This document shows positions 59,601 to 64,000 of a stretch of 64,000 nucleotides of DNA, piece by piece (positions within the stretch are counted from its first letter, which is position 1; every line of letters starts with the position of its first letter). A model generated the notes under the pieces. That model saw only the letters and a program-made list of their open reading frames with translations. It had not been told where the DNA came from and did no database searches. The stretch spans positions 312,501 to 376,500 of the forward strand of contig CM034143.1 of assembly GCA_019914995.1 (NCBI GenBank), written 5' to 3'. The position numbers and the translations under genes were made by a program. The DNA comes from Acanthochlamys bracteata (taxonomy: Eukaryota; Streptophyta; Magnoliopsida; Pandanales; Velloziaceae).

Positions 59601-61259
59601 ATGAGATCAAGCAACTGGGTAATGAAGAAATTGGAAAACCAACTCATTCCAAAGTTGAGAAACTGCACCAGCTTCAAAGAACTCAGCAAAATACATGGTC
59701 GTGTTATTGTTTCTTCGTTATCTGATAGCAATTTTCTTGCTACTCAAATCATTCATGTGTGCAACACTAACAAAAGAATCGATTACGCTGAACTGGTCTT
59801 CAAGCAAGTAAAAGAACCAAATGTGTTTCTTTACAATTCAATCATCAGAGCTCTTACTCAGAACACCAGTTTCTTGGATGCGATGATTCTTTATAAGAAA
59901 ATGTTAGTATCGAAAGACTCGATCCTTGCCGATAGGTTTACTTATCCGTTTGTTCTGAAAGCTTCTGCAGGACTTCTGCTGCTGCATCTTGGGGCGCAGA
60001 TTCATACCCATGTTCTGAAATATGGGTTGGAAATTGAACCAGTAGTTCAGAATTCATTGATTGAGATGTACACAAAGTGTGATGATTTGATGGATGCACG
60101 TAAGGTGTTTGATGAAATGAGTGAGAGGGATGTGGTGTCTTGGAACACGTTAATCTCCGCGTATGCGCGTTCAGGGAAGATGCGGAAGGCGAGAGCTCTA
60201 TTTGACTTAATGCAGGAGAGAACAGTTGTTTCTTGGACGGCGTTGATATCTGGCTACACACTGATCGGTAGCTACTCGGAAGCTGTTGATATTTTCCATC
60301 AGATGCAGTTATCTGGAATGGAGCCGGATGATATAAGCATTGTCTCCATTCTTCCTGCTTGTGCGCAGCTTGGAGCTCTTGAGCTGGGGAAATGGATACA
60401 TGTTTATGCGGACAAGCATCGGCTGCTGTGGAAGACCTACGTCTGCAATGCGCTCATTGAGATGTACTCCAAGTGTGGAACCATAGATGAAGCAAGGCAA
60501 TTGTTTGACAGAATGCTTCAGAGGGATGTGATTTCATGGACCACAATGATTGTAGGACTTGCGTCTCATGGAAGAGCTTGTGAAGCTGTAAAGTTGTTTG
60601 CTGAAATGGAAACGGAAGGCAGAGTGAAGCCGAACTGTATTACGTTCCTCGGAGTATTATCTGCTTGTGCTCATGCCGGACTACTGGATGAAGGGTTGAA
60701 GCACTTCGAGTTAATGGGCAAAATCTATGGACTTGCTCCTGAAGTCGAGCATTATGGTTGCATGATTGATCTTCTCGGACGGTCTGGCAAGATTGCCCAT
60801 GCAGTTGAGATGATTGAAAACATGGCCATGCCACCAGATGCAGCGATATGGGGTTCGCTGCTTGGCGCTTGCCGAATGCATGGGAATGCTGAAACAGCTA
60901 CCATAGCTTTGGAGAACCTTCTGGAATTTGAGCCAGAGGACACTGGTAACTACGTGCTGCTCTCAAACATCTATGCAGCAGCTGGAAGATGGGATGATGT
61001 TGCTAGGATGAGGAAGCTTATAAGAACAAAGAGCATGAAGAAGACCCCAGGCTGTAGCTTGATCGAAGTAAACAACGTCGTTCGTGAGTTTATATCTTCA
61101 GATGATTCGAAGCCGGAGTTCGGCGAGATCGTAGAGATGCTTGAACTAATACAGCTCGAAGGAGGTGAACAGCAAGCCGAAGACGGGCTTCGTTTTTTAT
61201 CCAAGTTTGATGAACTGGAGAGCGAGCATGGGTACAGATATTCTTCTTTCCTCTTTTAA
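59601..61259 (+). CDS. E-type PPR protein, MEF21-like (At2g20540)
   Basis: An intronless frame of 552 residues, or 545 if ATG 59622 is used. PLS repeats carry typical motifs: NVFLYNSIIRA near the N-terminus, RDVVSWNTLISAYAR, TVVSWTALISGYT, GALELGKWIHVYADK, and an E-domain region ending YVLLSNIYAAAGRWDDVARM with MKKTPGCSLIEVNN. There is no DYW domain; the protein ends in an acidic tail. From memory, it matches At2g20540 (MEF21), an E-subgroup mitochondrial editing factor reported for a cox3 site, which would need a DYW partner in trans. ATG 59622 has the better context (purine at -3) and gives MKKLENQLIP, close to the homologue's start; the longer start is not excluded. Confidence 0.94.
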   Translation: MRSSNWVMKKLENQLIPKLRNCTSFKELSKIHGRVIVSSLSDSNFLATQIIHVCNTNKRIDYAELVFKQVKEPNVFLYNSIIRALTQNTSFLDAMILYKKMLVSKDSILADRFTYPFVLKASAGLLLLHLGAQIHTHVLKYGLEIEPVVQNSLIEMYTKCDDLMDARKVFDEMSERDVVSWNTLISAYARSGKMRKARALFDLMQERTVVSWTALISGYTLIGSYSEAVDIFHQMQLSGMEPDDISIVSILPACAQLGALELGKWIHVYADKHRLLWKTYVCNALIEMYSKCGTIDEARQLFDRMLQRDVISWTTMIVGLASHGRACEAVKLFAEMETEGRVKPNCITFLGVLSACAHAGLLDEGLKHFELMGKIYGLAPEVEHYGCMIDLLGRSGKIAHAVEMIENMAMPPDAAIWGSLLGACRMHGNAETATIALENLLEFEPEDTGNYVLLSNIYAAAGRWDDVARMRKLIRTKSMKKTPGCSLIEVNNVVREFISSDDSKPEFGEIVEMLELIQLEGGEQQAEDGLRFLSKFDELESEHGYRYSSFLF

Positions 61260-62110
61260 ATTCTTCGAAATTTTAACGGCTTTTCTATGTACATGTAGCA
61301 AAAGGATAGTTCATAGGTCTAACTGAATGAAATCAGAATTTCAATAGCTTTTAGTGATCTAAAGATTTCCTTCATCATGAATTTGTAATGAATTTCTTTC
61401 TTCTTTCGATCTGAAATTTTGTTATTGCGTGAATGAACTATCTTTAAGGAGTTTGTAAGTTTCTTAAAAATATTTGATAATCAAAATGATCCAAAAAATA
61501 TATAACCATATTAATTACATTAAAAATAAAACATAAAAAAGACAGCTGTCTCCTTTCAGTAGAAACAAAACAGATCACAGCTAAGATTGTTGCATTGTAT
61601 AGATCACAACACTACTCTTTCTTCTTCTTCTTCCCCATCTCCGACGGAACCACCTTTGCTGTCGTGGCACAGTTCTTCTTCCCCATCAACCCAACTTGGG
61701 TGAGAAGATGTCAGGTAGTAGTTGTGGCAGCTGGGGATTCATTTTCGAACACCTCTATGGGTGGTGATTAACAAACAAATTCAGATGAAACAAGTACCTG
61801 TAGAAAAGCTATATAACCAGATACAAAGTCAAATGAACTCCATGACAGACAACATCACAGCAGTTGCGTATAACCAGAGGCTTAATCACGATAGAGTGAG
61901 GTCCATATGGTTCTTCTTGTAGAATACCAAAAAGAAACAGGTATGATACACAGATTTGGTGTTACTACAATCTTCACAAAAATCCTAGTTCCACATCAAA
62001 CATTTTAGTGCCTAGTTCGTACCAAACATCGCCTATGCAAATAAACATATCGCACGCAGCTACAGAAGGGGCTGAACTTGGAGAAAATCCCCTAGTACCC
62101 ATTTGCTTAT
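61260..62110. other. Gap between the MEF21-like gene and YIP4
   Basis: 3' flanks of both genes. A 24-codon minus-strand frame at about 61612-61690 (MGKKNCATTAKVV... ending KKKKKE) and short plus frames are present, but no recognisable domain or splice context supports a gene. Otherwise AT-rich. Confidence 0.4.
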
Positions 62111-64000
62111 CTAATTAATAGCTATAATCAAAAAGCCAACAGAGACGTACATCAAAAATACCGGGTACAACGCCAAGGCCTTCCGTCTAGGTGAGACAGC
62201 TGCACTCATGAAGGGATATGCTGCCCATGAACTCCAAGATAGAGCAACTGAAACCACTATAAACTTGAGAATCACATTATCCTTGAGAAGGCAGATCAAA
62301 GCTCCTACATCCAGTGGAAATAAGCAGTATCCAAGAAGGCTGAGACTCTGAAAGAATATTATATGCCCACCCTGCAGCAAGCAAAATCATTCATTACACA
62401 TTCAAAATGGGAGATGGAACAAAATATTCCACAGATGTCAAAGGACCTACCAGGAGCAGAACATTCAATGTGAGGATAACTGCACCAGCTGCAAGGACTG
62501 CAAATGCAACAGCAAACACCTCCGACTAGAATGAAAAGGACATTTGGTATGTCCAAAAAATTACAAGATTAGCTTACACGAGAAGCAATTCATCCAACTT
62601 CTGGAAACTATCTGGTTCTAGTGGACTATAGACCCTTCAGAAAGATTTTTCAATTGAAAATATAGCTATACTCCCTTGCATTCATATGCTGGAAAGAGAG
62701 TGTCATAAAGAGTACATTTAGCTGAGAGGCCATGCTTCTTACAGGTGAATGATCTATTCTAAATATTTAACAGCTAAAGGAGTAAACGTCTTTGTCCTTC
62801 ACACCAAGACCAACATGGTGCTCTTCAGCATAGTAATCAATAGTACTAGTATGTGAAAATCAGCTAAAGCTGCCAACCAAACATGACTACCATCCTACCA
62901 GTTTTACCGTTTCATAGTAGACAGCAAAATATAAGTCATGAAGGTCACGCAACTTGCATTTAAGTTGCACTTTCACATGATTACTACTCTGCATCGAAGT
63001 TGCAGACAAGTTGCAACTCAAAATTGGCAAGAACAGTCACTTACCTTCCCACACATTTAAATCATTAAACAATAACGTAGAAAGGCATATGACCACATGT
63101 ATGATTTTGATAATAAGCAGTAAACCATAAGAAGCTTTGACCTGATTTTTGTACATGTGCTTACTATCTAGTGATGGCAACATGACATTCATCACAAGGG
63201 CTTTTGTAACATGTTTCCTAACACTTAACATCTTAGTTTAAGCTAATAGTCTCTCTACAACAGCAACAGCAACAGCAACAAAGCCTTATCCCACTAGATG
63301 AGATCCGTGACATGGATCCTATTGCACCATTATACTTTATTTAAAACAGTATCTTCAATAAGTTGTTTTGCACTGTAGCCAACCAAGTCTTCTTAAGCCT
63401 CTCCCTATCTCTTTTAGAGAGGCATGTCCAATGACTGATCAAGGTAAAAGTATCTTACCAACTTCTACCAGTCACTACCATGCCATCAACCTTATCTTAC
63501 CTACATGATTATGTTATAAGTTAAAAGAGAGCAAAATAACAAAAGCTGAGATTTCACTTCCCAAACCAAGAAATTTCATATCATTTCAATAAAGCAGCCT
63601 ATTACTGAAACCTAGATACACTCATACACCCTAACATGAAATGCAAGTTGATATATCTATCGGCATACCACCTCTTGCTTGCCTTTTAATGGCTTAATCT
63701 AATATGCAATCTTTCTGTCTACACCTCAGCTTTATAGTTACTGAAACCAAAATCAGGCAACAAGATCTACTAAAAACAGTTACGATAGGTACCCAAGGAA
63801 ATTGATCTAGCTGTACTTGAAACTAAAATCATTACTGGCCAAATGCAACCATCTAGATCTATCTATAGGACAAATCTAACCTTTTTGACAGACGCAGACC
63901 AGGAAAGTGTCAATCCAAGAAATACAATGAAGAAGAACGGTCCCCAAAGATCCCAATCCCTAAGCGCCTTCCCTGGATCTTCTCTATACGGGTTCGGAAA
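62111..64000 (-). CDS. YIP4: YIP4/YIPF6-type Golgi-TGN membrane protein (3' part)
   Basis: The window holds three exons (to the edge at 64000-63881, 62525-62451 and 62371-62111), joined without frame change. They encode [18 protein letters not shown], then a run of hydrophobic segments: [69 protein letters not shown] and [20 protein letters not shown]. This is the Yip1 domain with five membrane helices and the RRKALALYP loop of the human YIPF6 / Arabidopsis YIP4a/b group. In plants YIP4 works with ECHIDNA at the trans-Golgi network in secretion and cell-wall delivery. The N-terminal cytosolic part and start codon lie beyond the right edge. The intron before the last visible exons is about 1.36 kb. 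Confidence 0.93.

Noticed and set aside
61612..61690. A 24-codon Lys-rich frame on the minus strand.
   Set aside because: Too short, no splice partner and no domain; reported only in the intergenic note.

Overview
The window is nuclear DNA of a flowering plant, almost certainly a eudicot. Genes have GT-AG introns with AT-rich interiors, intergenic DNA is strongly AT-rich, and the families are plant-specific (Dof, VQ, TMK kinase, DYW and E-class PPR proteins, plastid UMP kinase). I cannot name the species. Seventeen protein-coding genes are supported (one cut by the right edge), plus one degenerate tRNA gene. Exon coordinates were worked out by hand from splice sites and reading-frame continuity; each model keeps an open frame and the length expected for its family where that is known.

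Layout. 0.6-4.9 kb: two minus-strand plant-specific proteins of unknown function. 4.9-9.6 kb: a gene-poor block with repeats, including two non-autonomous hAT-type elements, each with a perfect 8-bp target duplication, and one short terminal-inverted-repeat element. 9.7-23 kb: a plastid-type Nudix hydrolase (+), peroxisomal uricase (-), an AIF/FSP1-like FAD oxidoreductase (+) and a TMK receptor-like kinase (-). 25.7-33.6 kb: ribosome-biogenesis factor NSA2 (+), an NC/LRAT-domain protein (-) and histone deacetylase HDA8 (-). 35-36 kb: a Dof transcription factor (-). 36.1-42 kb: nearly 6 kb without a gene I can support. 42-48.4 kb: a VQ protein (+), plastid UMP kinase (-), a degenerate tRNA-Pro(AGG) and the RNA-binding protein RZ1A (+). 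50.6-57 kb: an IDA-like peptide precursor (-), a UPF0235/DUF167 protein (-) and a nuclear-speckle-type RRM protein (+). 57.5-61.3 kb: two PPR genes head to head. 62.1 kb to the end: the 3' part of a YIP4-type Golgi/TGN membrane protein (-).

The genes are independent housekeeping and regulatory loci; there is no operon-like pathway. Several suit shared growth control: NSA2, HDA8, the Nudix gene and RZ1A carry telo-box and/or site II motifs near their 5' ends, as is typical of plant translation and proliferation genes. The order Nudix - NSA2 - NC-domain and the set Dof - VQ - NSR resemble neighbourhoods I recall from Arabidopsis chromosomes 5 and 1.

I found no clearly new biological system. 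The most notable signals are the 44-bp interval between the two PPR start codons, the hAT-type elements, a dispersed family of about 200-250 bp AT-rich elements ending in CGTTTGGGATTG-like sequence, a 90-bp in-frame duplication in the VQ gene, the IDA-like peptide with a C-terminal extension, the degenerate tRNA-Pro in a divergent promoter, and an NSA2 gene whose first coding exon is only the ATG.
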